From Lepidurus packardi (lineage: Eukaryota > Arthropoda > Branchiopoda > Notostraca > Triopsidae), in the NCBI GenBank assembly GCA_023053545.1, contig JAKZAN010000001.1, positions 13,036,024 to 13,100,023 of the forward strand: a stretch of DNA of 64,000 nt, given 5' to 3'. A program made the translations under genes and the position numbers. The notes below the pieces were generated by a model, which worked only from the letters and a program-made list of their open reading frames with translations, was not told the origin of the DNA and did not search any database. Of this stretch, positions 24,148 through 36,173 are shown one piece after another. How positions within the stretch are numbered: the first letter of the stretch is position 1; each line of letters opens with the position of its first letter.

Positions 24148-26197
24148 TAATACTGTAATAGAAAGACTTGTGTTCTATGTTGTCTGAGCTCATCACAACG
24201 AAAGAATAAAAAAAAAACTAATTAAAATTGCAAATAAGGGCCAAGGTTTTGAATGCAGAAAGAAACGTGGAGGTCAACCGAGGTAACCCTATTCTAGTCG
24301 AGAAAATAAGTATGGTCCCGAAGCTAGATGCCCATTCTGAGTCATAGGCAAACAATTGGGGCATTCAGTTACACGTAAACTGAAGCAAGCTGTCTCAAGC
24401 AAGCTCATACAACAGTTCACATAAAGTTACAATAAACTATTAGCCAAGAAGTACGTCGATCATTTAAAGGTTTCTGATTTGGCTTTTTTTTTTTTTTTAC
24501 AAATAAACAAATCAATAAAATAAAGGGGGAAAATCAATCAGGGCATTCAGGAGGATTCTCTTCTGTTCGGGTTTTTTATATAAAAAAACTAGGAGATTAT
24601 ATACCTAAGCCTCTCTATTTCTTCTAGAACAAGGTGCCTATAGTTCATAAGAATCTCGCGAGGGCTTATCTCCCTCATTATTTAGAGTGCACCCTGGCAA
24701 GTCAAAGTCCTACTCTCTTGTCTTCCTTTCTTTATTATTTCTCACTTGTTTCGCAGGTCCCATCATTCAAGCAAAAAACAGGGAAAAAAATAAATAAAGG
24801 AAAACTGGACGAAATGAGAACGCTGGAAAATTGCCACTCAATTTTATTTTTCGGCCCCTATTGGTCGTGATGCTCTGTCTGATAAATAATGAGATGGTTA
24901 TAAAGAAGAGGAAAAAATAAATAAAATAGGGAAAAAAAGTCTAAAGTTCTGCCGAGTTGGGGGGCATGCAATGCGCTTTAGACCTCACAGAACGCCCATT
25001 CCACTACAAGTTATACTGGGCTGACGACGGACAGTTTTGATATTACTTCACCTTTCATGGAAGAGTTTGGTGCAGACACAAGGGAGGGACCCCCTGCTGT
25101 TTGGCAAAGTGAAATGCGTCAAGACCTCACACTTATACATCATAGAATATCTTTATGTCGCTGCAAAACTTGTGCATTTCGTTTTGCCTTGTTCTTTGTC
25201 GGCAACCTACGACCAAGAGACCGGTAGAACCGATAATAACAACAAGAAGATAAGCGAAAACCAGGTCCCTACACTTTAGTGGCTGAGCAAAACATGACAA
25301 GTGCCAAAACGTAAAGGTGACGACCCATCACGACGTAAAAAAAAAAAAAAGAAAAATGGAAATAAAAAGACGAATCAGCTTGCAGGGTATACATAGATGC
25401 ACCTTAGAATCTTCTCCACAACAAGAATCGGTCAAGGGTTTCTACCCCTATTTCAATTTTCTGTCTTTTGATGCTTTTACATTTGAAGGACAATTCCGGC
25501 AAGACGCCGGATCTACTACTACTACAACCCTTTTCTGCAAATCCAACCCATACCAACCCTTGAAAAGCCGTAAAGCCTGCAATGCGCCTAGTCTAACGGG
25601 AATTCTATACAGTGTTTATATAAGAATGTTCACCCAGCTATTGACAATCCAATAAAATTCACCCTCGTTCATCAAAGAATGGATTCAGGTAGCAAAGAGG
25701 ATTTCGGTGAACAAAGCAGTAAACCGTGAAGGTGACATCTGTTAGAAAGGGTAAAAAGAATGAGATATTACCCCCTTTGGGAACAACTTCAAATTTTGGT
25801 TATTTTATTTTCCATTTTTACAATTGCTGAAATTATGGTAACAATACGTTACATACGCACGCAGTACAATGTAAGAGTGCGATACAGTGAATGAAAAAAG
25901 TCCCAGCGAAGAAAACAGAACAAGAAAAGCGTTCGGGATGGGGGAACCCGAGACAAGATTCTTCTAAATGGTAATAGACATACAAAACAGCGTCGTTTTA
26001 AGAAAAATAGTAAAAAAAATATCTAGCTTCTAGCGGTATTTTTCTTTCGATCATGAGTCGTGAAATAGTGCTATTAAAAAAAGAAATTATTATTCAGAAA
26101 GCTATTAAAGAAAACAATTATTATTCAGCTATTAAAGAAACTAAACCAAACAGAAATGACGTGGCAAACCACGAAGGGGTGTCTATGAACTCGCATT
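24148..26197. other. Intergenic tract; no gene recognised
   Basis: A run of about 15 T lies near 24484, and several A runs follow. Short open frames of up to 112 codons show no domain. Confidence 0.5.
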
Positions 26198-26450
26198 GGG
26201 GAATAGACACAAGGACGCCAGGTCCCGACACAAGGACGCCAGACCCCGACAGAAGGACACCAGGTCCATAATCTTCTAAGGGACCAATAGCATTTCGAGT
26301 TTTAAAAGCGTCTGATCATTGGTTAAGCGCCAAAGAGATTAGAAAGTGCTTAAACCGTATTAAGAAAATATGTCACAAAGGACTCCGGACCCCAACAGAA
26401 GGACGCCTAACCTAATCTAACCTAACCTAACACTGACGTATTTTCTACGT
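26198..26450 (+). mobile_element. Family B inverted-repeat element, copy 2
   Basis: It begins GGGGAATAGACACAAGGACG, carries three 21-base CCCGACACAAGGACGCC-type modules, then the shared core (GGTCCATAATCTTCTAAGGG, a GGTTAAGCGCC block, and GTATTAAGAAAATATGTCAC). It ends in CCTAACCTAATCTAACCTAA followed by GACGTATTTTCTACG. That last piece is an inverted echo of the AAAATATGTCAC segment, so the copy looks like half of a larger palindrome. Confidence 0.72.
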
Positions 26451-27934
26451 TGGCGTACTTTTTGTACTTATTCGCGTAAGATTGCTTGTGCCTTCCCCCT
26501 GCTATCGTGGCGTAGAATGCCAAGTTATTGATAGATATAATTTAAGAAAAAATAAATCAAGTTTGGAACTAAACAACAACCATGGTAAATAGGCAGGCTA
26601 AGCCACGCCATGACACGTCTGTGGCGTCATAACCCAAAGTTTGCAGCCAACAGCCACAAGTTTCGTGGCTATTGCCGTTTACGTCTCCAGGGATATTCAA
26701 GATTACCAAAGTTCCTTTGATTTGGCCCCTTTTCCTTTCTTTTCGCCCATAAAAGTAAAATAAGAAGTTAAAGGAAAAAAGTTTGGCCGGGCTTGTCATT
26801 ATACCTTGTGAGACAAATTTTTCACTTGTGTGGAGTTTCTTATTGATCTTGGAGCTTGCAGCTCTCTACTGTCTACGTTAATCAGGCTCACCATGAAATC
26901 GCTTTATATAGCCCGCAACGCAAGAGAGGCCCGAACATGATGATTGCAGCTCGCATAAAATAAAGATAGAAGCCTCCAAATAAAAGTAAAAGATTGTTCG
27001 TGGAAAGAGAACGAAACATAAGACCAAAAAATGAAACTTTGGGCCAGAGATTGATGATTGCATGGAGCAGCTAATGATCTACTTTTTCCCTTCAACTTTT
27101 GGCTGGATATACAGCAAGCTGGCATTTTTCACCTGTCCCTCTAATGTCTTCCTAACAACTTTTTCTGTCCCTTTTTCGTACCCGCCGGAGTTCTCGCAAG
27201 AGTGTTGCGTCAACACAACGGTGCCCCATCAAGCTCAGTGTTCTTTTGTCATTTGTTGGATCCCCCCAAACTGACACGAAACGCCAAAAAGCATACCCAA
27301 ATCCTGGCCAAAAACAGCCTAAGCCCGATATTATATGACTTGGTAAAGAAATGCAACATCAGGGCGGACCCGGCACGGATCGTTTTCCACGAACAAAAAA
27401 AAAAAGGTCCCATCATATTGTTTTTTTTGTTTATTACTATAGCTCTTTCCAAGTTGCACTTTGATACAACGACCAACAGCAAAGCAAGTCCCAGGCCTAA
27501 CCTAAAACCTCCAAGAAAACCGTTTTTCATGTCTGACCCGCATTTTTTTCCACCCCGAGAGAAATAAAGCGAGAATTAAGGCAAAGCTTAACGAGCTTTT
27601 TGCTTGAGTACACAAAAGTATTGCAGGATACTCAGCCAGCCACTGTCTGATCCAAATTCCCTTCCGAAAAAATAAAAAAAAAAATATTCTTTTTGGGGCC
27701 CGGTGGCAAGCCGTGGGACTTATGCTTCCATTAATAATGACTTGACAGAGTCGGTGAGGGCAGAGCCAAATGTGATTCTTGGTAACACACGCCGTACTAA
27801 AACCATTAAGCTGCTACTGTGCTAGGACCTAAGAGTGGCAAGTTCAAAAAAAAAAGAAAGAAATGAATATAAAATATAGAAGTTACATAAAAGGGCAACT
27901 TGGTTCTAATTTTGCCGAACGTTATGTATGCTTA
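26451..27934. other. Intergenic tract; no gene recognised
   Basis: Open frames of up to 121 codons overlap on opposite strands around 27200-27570 with no recognisable domain. A few A or T runs are the only other structure seen. Confidence 0.5.
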
Positions 27935-28083
27935 GCGGGACGCAGACACAAGGACGACGGTGAACCCGACTTAAGGACTTCGGACCCCTTATCTAACCTA
28001 CCTAGTCATTAAGTCGGGGTTTGTCGTCCTTCTGTCGGGTGCACCGTAGTTCTTCTGTCGAGTCGTCCTTGTTCCGCGTGGCC
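27935..28083 (+). mobile_element. Family B element, copy 3 (shortened)
   Basis: The left end GCAGACACAAGGACGACG and right end GAGTCGTCCTTGTTCCGCG form inverted termini. Between them lie CCGACTTAAGGAC, a CTAACCTACCTA tract and GTCGGGGTTTGTCGTCC modules. The core seen in the other copies (GGTCCATAATC to GCGCC) is missing. It is followed directly by copy 4 in the same orientation. Confidence 0.7.
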
Positions 28084-28114
28084 TGCTTAGCAAAATAACA
28101 ACTTCATTGCCCCT

Positions 28115-28427
28115 GGGGAAGTAGGCACAAAGACGACTTGACAAAAGGACTCCGTGTACCCGACAGAAGGACGCCAGGTCCATAATCTTCTCGGGGACCA
28201 ACACCATTTCGTGTTTAAACAGTCTCTGCTCAGTGGTTATGCGCCGAATAGATTACAAAGTGCTTAAGCCGTATTAAAAAAATACATCACAAGGACTACG
28301 TGGACCCCGACAGAAGGACACCTAACCTATCCTTACCTAACCTAACCTTGTTCTTAAGTCGGGGTTTGTCGTCCTATGTCGGGTGCATCTTAGTCCTTTT
28401 ATCGAGTCGTCCTTGTGTCGCGTTGCC
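28115..28427 (+). mobile_element. Family B inverted-repeat element, copy 4 (most complete)
   Basis: This copy shows the full layout: GGGGAAGTAGGCACAAAGAC at the left, then CCCGACAGAAGGACGCC, the core with GGTCCATAATCTTCTCGGGG, GTATTAAAAAAATACATCAC, a CCTAACCTA tract, then GTCGGGGTTTGTCGTCC and finally TCGAGTCGTCCTTGTGTCGC at the right. The outer arms are inverted repeats of each other, while the core is not. The spacer GCCTGCTTAGC...CATTGCCC precedes it and a similar GCCTGCTTGG...CATTGCCC follows it, so copies 3 and 4 behave as a tandem pair. Confidence 0.75.
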
Positions 28428-31400
28428 TGCTTGGTGAAGTGAAAACACTATCGCATTGCCCTCAGTCTTGAAGAAATCCCACGTCGAAAGTTGTTGCTAA
28501 GCCCATGTTCTTCATCCTCGGAACTGCACGCGTTGTTTATTAGCACATCTGGGCGGCTGAAATGGTAATAGCTCCTAAAATCACTTGTTCATAGTTTGAA
28601 GGATCTTTTTTAGTATCCATTACTCCTAAGAATGACGAACTTTATGTTATTTTTTTAAGGGCACGGTTATTGACACGTAAAGTTGAAATCATGACGTCAT
28701 AGAGGTGTTGTATGGACGATTCTTACCATGGCTACTGTTCAACAGTGCGTGAAGCAGTAAATATAGCTCCCAGGTATTGTAACTTTTTTTTTGGTTCGAA
28801 GCCACATTTGCGTCCAATGACTTGAAGCACTATATAAATCAAAACAATGGGAGGGCAGATCGCATGGAAATTCATGCGACATTAACCATATCAAGCCCTT
28901 GATGATAAACGTAGTCTTCAACGTTCTGTCCAACAGTTTACCGCAGAGGAAACGTGCAGGGCCAGCGCACTGACACTGAGTGACACTAAATAATATCATT
29001 CATGAATTCTTGAAAGCTGACAGCAAAAAAAAAAATAAAAAAAATTACATACTTCATGCAAGGGGCGTCGTTCATGTTGATTTCGATAGGCTTTTACCCT
29101 GCTTGTCTATGAATATATGCGAATCCAATAAAAACCTGAGCCTTCCAAGAAAAAAAAAAAGATCTTCAGGAAACTCAATGACCTAAGAGCTTTGCATTTT
29201 ACATTATAAGCCCCAGCGGCCTGCCGTGTTATGACTGTTTGTAGCAAACGCCCTGTACTATAGTCAAAAAGACCAGAGCCTGCGTTTCTTTTGCTTTCCT
29301 TTTTTCTTTCTATTTTTTATTACTTCCATTTTGTGAAAGGTGACCTGCATGGGGTACAGTACAGTACGTATTATGTCCACGACTCAAAGAAGTATTGGAT
29401 GGCCCAAACTTTTGCCTTTTTCCCCCCTTCATTAATGCACCAAGACACTGCCGGACTATGTATACGAAGGTCAAAAAGGAGCCTTTCAAGAAAATAAGAA
29501 AATGCATGACTGGTGTCACGCAGTACTGGCATCTTGTCAGACTGACATTACACGAATATCCCAAACCCAATGTTTGAGTTACCAGCCCGTAACATTACAT
29601 ATTCCCGAGGTAATTCGGTCCAACCCACTTCAAACTTTCCAACCCCCCCCCCCCCCCCCACAAAAAAAAAAAACAAAAAAAAAAAAACACCCATGTTCTA
29701 TTGACTCTTTTCACCTCGTATCTATGTATTTGCCACATGCGACTACGTCTAGGTTCTTTCGTCTTTTCGGGCTTTCAATTTCTATATCCGTTCAGGCTCA
29801 TAAGGTATATTCCCAACAAAGTCTTTTAACTGAAAAGGTGGCTTTTCCGCTGGCATGTCACCGAAAATTTGGCTAAGAAAAAAAAAAGAAACGGGGAATT
29901 GTGTTCTGGTGAACCATTCTACGGAGCCCTGGTAATGTTGAAAACGCATCAGCTCCAACAACGCAACAGAGCAGCAATTCTAATACCGCGTGTCGTTGGT
30001 CCATTTGCCCCTGCACGTCCATCGTCATTGAAAATGAAGGTATAATAGCCTACGGTATAATTTAGGCAGCCACACAAGCCAGAGCCATGGAGGAGGAAAG
30101 CTTTTTATCCACCCTGGGAGCCTTAACACAAGGGGGTCAAAGTTTAAACCCGTTTGTCACGCAAAGTATATGGTCGTAAGCTCATAACGTAACAGAGAGA
30201 GCCACCTTTCCCTATAGAGCGTATAGTACGCGTACATGTGCCTCAAAAGTGTACTCGTCTGTTATCAAGATCCACGTTCTTACTAGTGTCTAGCGTGAAA
30301 ACGCTTGTGAAAACGACGGAGAAGCCAACAAAATCACCTCTTTTTCACTTCAAATGCTTCACGTTGAAACCCAACCCAGGGGTGCGAAAAACCCTGCATG
30401 CATCTTTTTATGCATGGATCACGCCACGTATAAATAGAACATGAACTGAACTATCAGTACCAGGATGTCGGAAAATAACAAACGAAAAAAACCGTTGGGA
30501 TCATACTTTCATAAAAGAAACGTTCGGGAAAAAAGCTACATGGGGTCATGCACTGCAGCTGCTTTTCTCCACGATTCTATACAAGTTAAGTGGCTCTCAT
30601 TTTCCATGTTAATTACAGAACTAATGCCCCCACAATAGATCGTAACATGATGGTTTATCTTCCACAGCCAACTTTATTGGGCAAAGTTTTAAAAGGATTC
30701 TTCTTGTTGCTCACGTTCCACGTTTTCCATTACCGAACGGCCCCGCCTTCTCCGGCTTTTATAACCTGAATTTACGATTAAAAAAAGAAAATAACCAAAA
30801 AAATATGGAAAAAATAGTTTAAAAAAAAGCTAGTAACAACCCTGGCTTAATGAGTCTTTATATAATACGGTAAGGTGCTTCTGCATGTTTGGTAACAGCG
30901 AGGGCGAGAGAGAGCGGGGTTCGAGATGGGACGCTCGGATAAGGCTAACTAGGCTGTGTTTAAAGGCACAGAGGCAACAGTCAAATATTGGGAGGCACGG
31001 CACCCGTAAATTGCGTTAATGCTGTAGCAGCAGCCAAGCTTTCTCATGTATCGTCAACAACCAGCGCAACACGAGACGTGGTTAACAACCCATAAGAGTA
31101 GAGCAACAGCAGCAAAAAAAGTTTTATACTCCTTCTCAGATTCGTTGCACACGAATATGGACACCCTTGATGAAGACCACCAGATTACTTGCTGGGACGT
31201 TAGCTGTCCTTACGAGATAACGTTGCCGATCCTTTAGACTTTTTTTTTTCCGAGGCTGCATTTGTTCTCGACAAGGGCCATAAATTTCCCTTCCATGCAT
31301 TCCGTTGACCCTAGGGGAAAAAAGTTGAGCATCTTCGGCCCACTGAACATAGAGGCATCCTCCACATGCAAAGGAAATAGACACTGGCATAAGGGCAATG

Positions 31401-34400
31401 TTATTAATCACCTTTGCTTACAATTCCCGCTTCAGTTTCAAGTCAAAGCAACTCATTTATCTGCGGACTGTTCTTTCATACTACACCCCCGCCAAAAAAA
31501 AATAATAAGATAAATAGAAAGAAAACACTTTTGTACAACAGAAGATGTCGAGATAGGGCGACAATTGCAAAAAAAAAAAGAAAAAAAGAAAGTGACGGAA
31601 ATTTTTCAATTCCGACAGGCTAACGGCCCATTGAACTTCCGAGAGAAAAAAAAAAATAAAAAAGAAGGAAAAAAAAAGAACCAAACTGGTTACGAAACTG
31701 GCCTGAAAGGAATATCTAAAAAGGTTACACATACATATATAACAGGCCTAAAAAGACTGGTCCTGTCAGTGTGAAAAGAGTGAAACGCGGAACTTGTGAC
31801 GGATATTTATGAACAGTAATTGATCACTGTCACCTCATCACGCGACAATGAAACCTTGGCTCGCCGTGACTTTTTCTTCTGGCACGGGACAAATATAATA
31901 AGTATAAGTGTCTACGAGAGTGAAAGAAGAAGAAAAAGTTAAAAAGAAAAGTAATTTGCGGCTGCACACTTTTACAAAAGGGACAGGAAAATGTCGCGTT
32001 CAACAGCGTCATGGGTCATTAAGAGCAGCTTCACAATCTGCGGAATGTTAGGCTATTTTTTTTACACCGTGTCGCTAAACCAGAGCCTCGTTATTGTACC
32101 CGACCTAAAAATTCCCCGGTTTTATTGCAGCTCTTCCTCTGTAACTTTTCTGCTCAACTTCCAAGCCTAGACCAGCCAACCCGCAGAAGCAAGCCCCAAT
32201 AAGAAATTCTTGCCATTTTACAGCCCACTTGCTTCCAAAGTTGGGCCACGGGGAGCATGGGGTGCAAAAGGGAATGGGCATAAGAGCGCACAAATGGCGA
32301 GTTAACCATGTGTGTTCAAGTATATGTCTTCCATAATTGACACAATAGGATGTTTAATTGTTGAACTTTGCCCCTTTCTGTCTTTTTTCTCTTTTTTTCT
32401 TTTCATTTTAAACTCGACGTAATTCCTTGAAAGGGCTAAGTTCACCCCGCATTGCATTTTTAACCCCCGCAAGGCTTGGTTCATGTCTGTCCTATGTGTA
32501 TGACAGCCTGCTAAAGGGTCGAAACGTTCGAAACCCCCCTTGAACTGTTCACAACACCCCTCGGAAGAGGAGCCGGGACCCCGAGATCATTAAGCGAGCA
32601 AGGGGCCGTGCAAGTTAACGAGGCCAATTCGCTCGCTACAACCCCTCTCAGTATCGTCACTCAGCTTCTCCTCTTACGCAGATTAATGACTTGCACCTTA
32701 TTTGACCTGGAGGCAGCATCAGCATGTCTGTTGAGCAACGATACGGAGTCGAGCAAGCTTCAAGCTTTCGTGGGGGTGAGTTGCACACTCGACACGCTAT
32801 TATGGAAGCGCAATGGGTTTGGGGGGATGCACAAGAAGTTATGCCGGGTGCAGAACAAGAGAGAGAGAGAGAATTCCTAACCAAGTTTTCCTTAGTCTAA
32901 TTTGCTTGCCCTCACAACACCGAGAAGCAGCTCAAGCCAAGTTCAAGAGCAGAGTCGAGCAACTCTGCATCCAAACCTTCTCGACCATTTGCACTCCGTA
33001 AGAGCGAAGAAAAGTTGCCCCGTCCGGTCCCTTTGCAACGTTTTCGTGCTTAGGCTAAGACTGACTCTGTATTTCAAAGGGAGGAATATATATGTACATA
33101 TACAAGGAAAAGGGTTTCAAAAGGTAGAAGGCACAAAGTTCCTAGTTCGCAAGAATTAGCCAGTTAAGTGATTTTCTCATGGGCAATAACTAAGGGAAAG
33201 CAAGTGACTCTATTCACTGTAACCAACATCAATATATACAAAATAGGATATAGCAAAGGACAAGGTCAAACTACTATGAAGGACATGCCAATCAAACCCC
33301 ACGGTTAGGTCACATACCACTACAGCTACCAAAGGCACTCTTACACCTTCAAAGCAGCCAAAGAAACTTCTTCCAATGTATGGATGATGGATTTTTATTA
33401 CTCCATCAAGCCGTTGAGTTGTGGTACAGCTTCATTAGCCAACTATTCGGAATGGGTCGTCCGCTAAGCTCAAAGTAGACACTTGGCATGCTGAGCGGCA
33501 TGAGAATAGGGAAAAATTAATTACCCTGCAAACGAAACAGAGAAAGAAATTTGTTACTGATTATGATAAATCAGTTATGTGTAGCAAGTCGGAAAAAAAG
33601 ACAAAATCACGAATGAGACAAACCAGTCTTAGCATCCATGCAATTTATAGACAAACAGCATCCAGCCATGCATTTTTTTTGGCCGTTCGCTTCTTTTTTT
33701 CTTTTTGCGCCTTTTTTCTCCAGACATTTGTCAAGAAGTCAAGAGTTGAACCCCTTTTATGGCCTCCAGTCGTAAATATAGTCGTATAGCTTTCTTTTAA
33801 GCCCAGAGGATATAAATAAAAGTAGAGAAGTGGCTGGGAGATTTTGGTGTTGGCTTTTGTCGTCCATCACGCCCAGCTTTTCTTCGTTAAGTAACGACTG
33901 GAATATCAGATCAGAGCAAATATTTGTACCAACCCAAAGCACTGGATTTGACAGCGAAAAAGTAAATCTACTTGCTTATTTATTTATTTTATGTTGTTGA
34001 TTTTATTATTTTTTTTTCCACCCTCCTCCCCCTCCCGCCGATCACGACAGCTGTTTGGGGAACGATTACCTTATCTTCCTCATTTGCACATGCTCCTAAA
34101 TGGCCGCTGCGTGCATTAAAAAGTCCCTCCGCCTCGGGATGGAATAAAGCGAGTTCCGGCCGGTCGCAAATGTCTTTGGTTATAAACAGCCTTGCTGACA
34201 CAATAACTGGGAATGGTCCTCATCCTCGCAAGTCCATAGCGGCTCATGTCAACCCCATCAAGGCAAGCCCGGAGAAAGAGAAGCCAGTGCCGGGCAAACT
34301 GCATAGCCAGCAAAAGTTAGCCAACTTCTCGGAAAACACAAATGCTTATGCTGTCTCAGCTAATCATGTTGGATGGGCCAGAGAAACACTGAGAGTCATG

Positions 34401-34923
34401 AATCATGACTCTCTTTTCTTTGCGTAGGCTTCCTATTAAGTGCACACAGCCGTGCAAGCCCAGCAAAAAAAAAAAAAAAAGTTGAGATACTCTGCCTCGT
34501 ATACCTAATTAATAGGCACTGGCAGCCTGGCTGTTTAATTATGTCGTAAAAAAAAGTCTAAGTATGTACAGATGGAGGACATAATTTGACTGTTTTCCTA
34601 TTATGATTCTCGTAAAGCTGAGCTTGTTACACCCTAGCTACCACGAGGCGGCGCGCGTGTCTTCTAAGGGTATATATGAACGCGCATCGCTTATGCGCAT
34701 TGAACGGTGCACAGGATTACTTGATAACCACCTACTCTATTTGCATCCATATTTTATTAGAAATAAAATAAAATATGAAAAAAATAATATCTATGGGATG
34801 AAAGTCTCCCAAAACGCCATTTTACTTTTTTGGTGCCGATATGAGAACTTAAGTTTGCAGTTTCTGCCACGGGTGTACTGCTAATTTTTTGTCAAAAGCT
34901 CGTACTAATGACATACCCTCATA
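28428..34923. other. Long intergenic tract; no gene confirmed
   Basis: It contains a run of 17 C at 29643-29659 followed by A runs, and many A or T tracts. One patch (about 32560-33010) looks more gene-like than its surroundings, with a 58-codon frame from ATG at 32724 to TAA at 32900, but it matches no family I know. The open frame at 33972-34427 (151 codons) also lacks any domain. A segment at about 28600-28770 is weakly similar to about 36940-37240. Confidence 0.45.
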
Positions 34924-35240
34924 CGGGAAGTGAACACAAGGACGACTCGAGAAAAGGACTCTATGTACCCGACACAAGGACGCCGGGCCCCGATATAAGG
35001 ACGTCGGGCCCCGACACAAGGACGCCGCGTCCCGACAGAAGGACGTCAGGTCCATAATGTTTTAAGGGACCAATACAATTTCGAGTTTAAAAAGTCTCTG
35101 CTCATTGGTTAAGGGCCACGAGATTAGAAAGTGATAAAATCCTATTTGAAAAACACGTCACGAGGACTTCGGACTTGGACAAAAGGACGCCTAACCTAAC
35201 CTAGCCAAACCTAACCTTCTGATGTATTTTTTTTATTAAA
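34924..35240 (+). mobile_element. Family B inverted-repeat element, copy 5
   Basis: It starts CGGGAAGTGAACACAAGGAC and GACTCGAGAAAAGGAC. A tandem set of 21-base modules (CCCGACACAAGGACGCCGGG and variants) follows at about 34969-35049. Then come the shared core with GGTCCATAATG and a CTCATTGGTTAAGGGCC block, and CCTAACCTAACCTAGCC. It ends at GATGTATTTTTTTTATTAAA, the inverted counterpart of the AT-rich end of the core. The modules read in the other orientation from the array at 21.3 kb. Confidence 0.72.
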
Positions 35241-36141
35241 AAGAAGAAAAATATACTCGGTGTTGGTAGCGACCTGTAGCGGTGTTGGTAGCGAGTTGGT
35301 ACCTTATCGTCAAGCACTTTTGTTATGTGCTCAAAAAAAAATTTTCTCTCCATTTTATGGAAGCCTGTTTCTGATCTTGCTCGTGCTGTCATGCTATAGA
35401 AAAGCTAATAAGCTCTTTCCTCGGAAAGTCTGCGAAACTTGGTCTAGAAGACTACAACCGTGCAGTGTAACGCGGAAGAGGCAGAAAACGGGAAACTGTT
35501 GATGGATGTCATAATATAACTGTACCGTTTTAAAGCACCGAGTTATGCTCACAAATAGCAGTCCTTAAGTTACTCCAGCCCGGAAGACTAACGAAGGCAA
35601 ACGCGGTTTTACGAGTATAATTTGTTATGTGGTCCAACGCAGTAACTGTCTGCCTCTTTAAATACATTGAGCAAGACAACCCAACATAACGCAAGGCAAC
35701 GCAACACTTCCCCTTTTAGCCTGCTAATAATCCAGTCCGAAGTACACCCATACACACCTAAAAATGAATAAACCTACGGGGCAAACCCTCCGCATCCCGC
35801 ATAATTGACTCACGCTTTTACCCGATAGCTTTTCCCTCCCAACTTGTCTACTTTTTACTATCACAAGAGGGGGGACCCAACCTTATATTTTGCGGTTGTC
35901 ACAAATGACCTCCTGTGCGTACAGTACAGTACAGTACCTGTTTTCCCCTTCTAGAGCCTAAAAGACATTGAATTTGGCTTCGCATACACACAAGTCCCAT
36001 CTCATCTTCTACCTTTTTCTTTTTCACATTTTCCATGTAACGAAATTTCAGTACCAGCACGTTGCTTAACCCCGGAATTTAATAAAAACTTCGTGCCCGT
36101 CACACTGACAGAGAGAAGACAGTTTCTTAAGAGTTTTTTTT

Positions 36142-36173
<32 letters not shown>

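Noticed and set aside
28790-28802. GGTTCGAAGCC, resembling a tRNA B box
   Set aside because: No A box at suitable distance and no cloverleaf stems could be formed around it.
33972-34427. 151-codon plus-strand frame with a hydrophobic start
   Set aside because: The hydrophobic start is encoded by a T-rich run, and the rest shows no family pattern.
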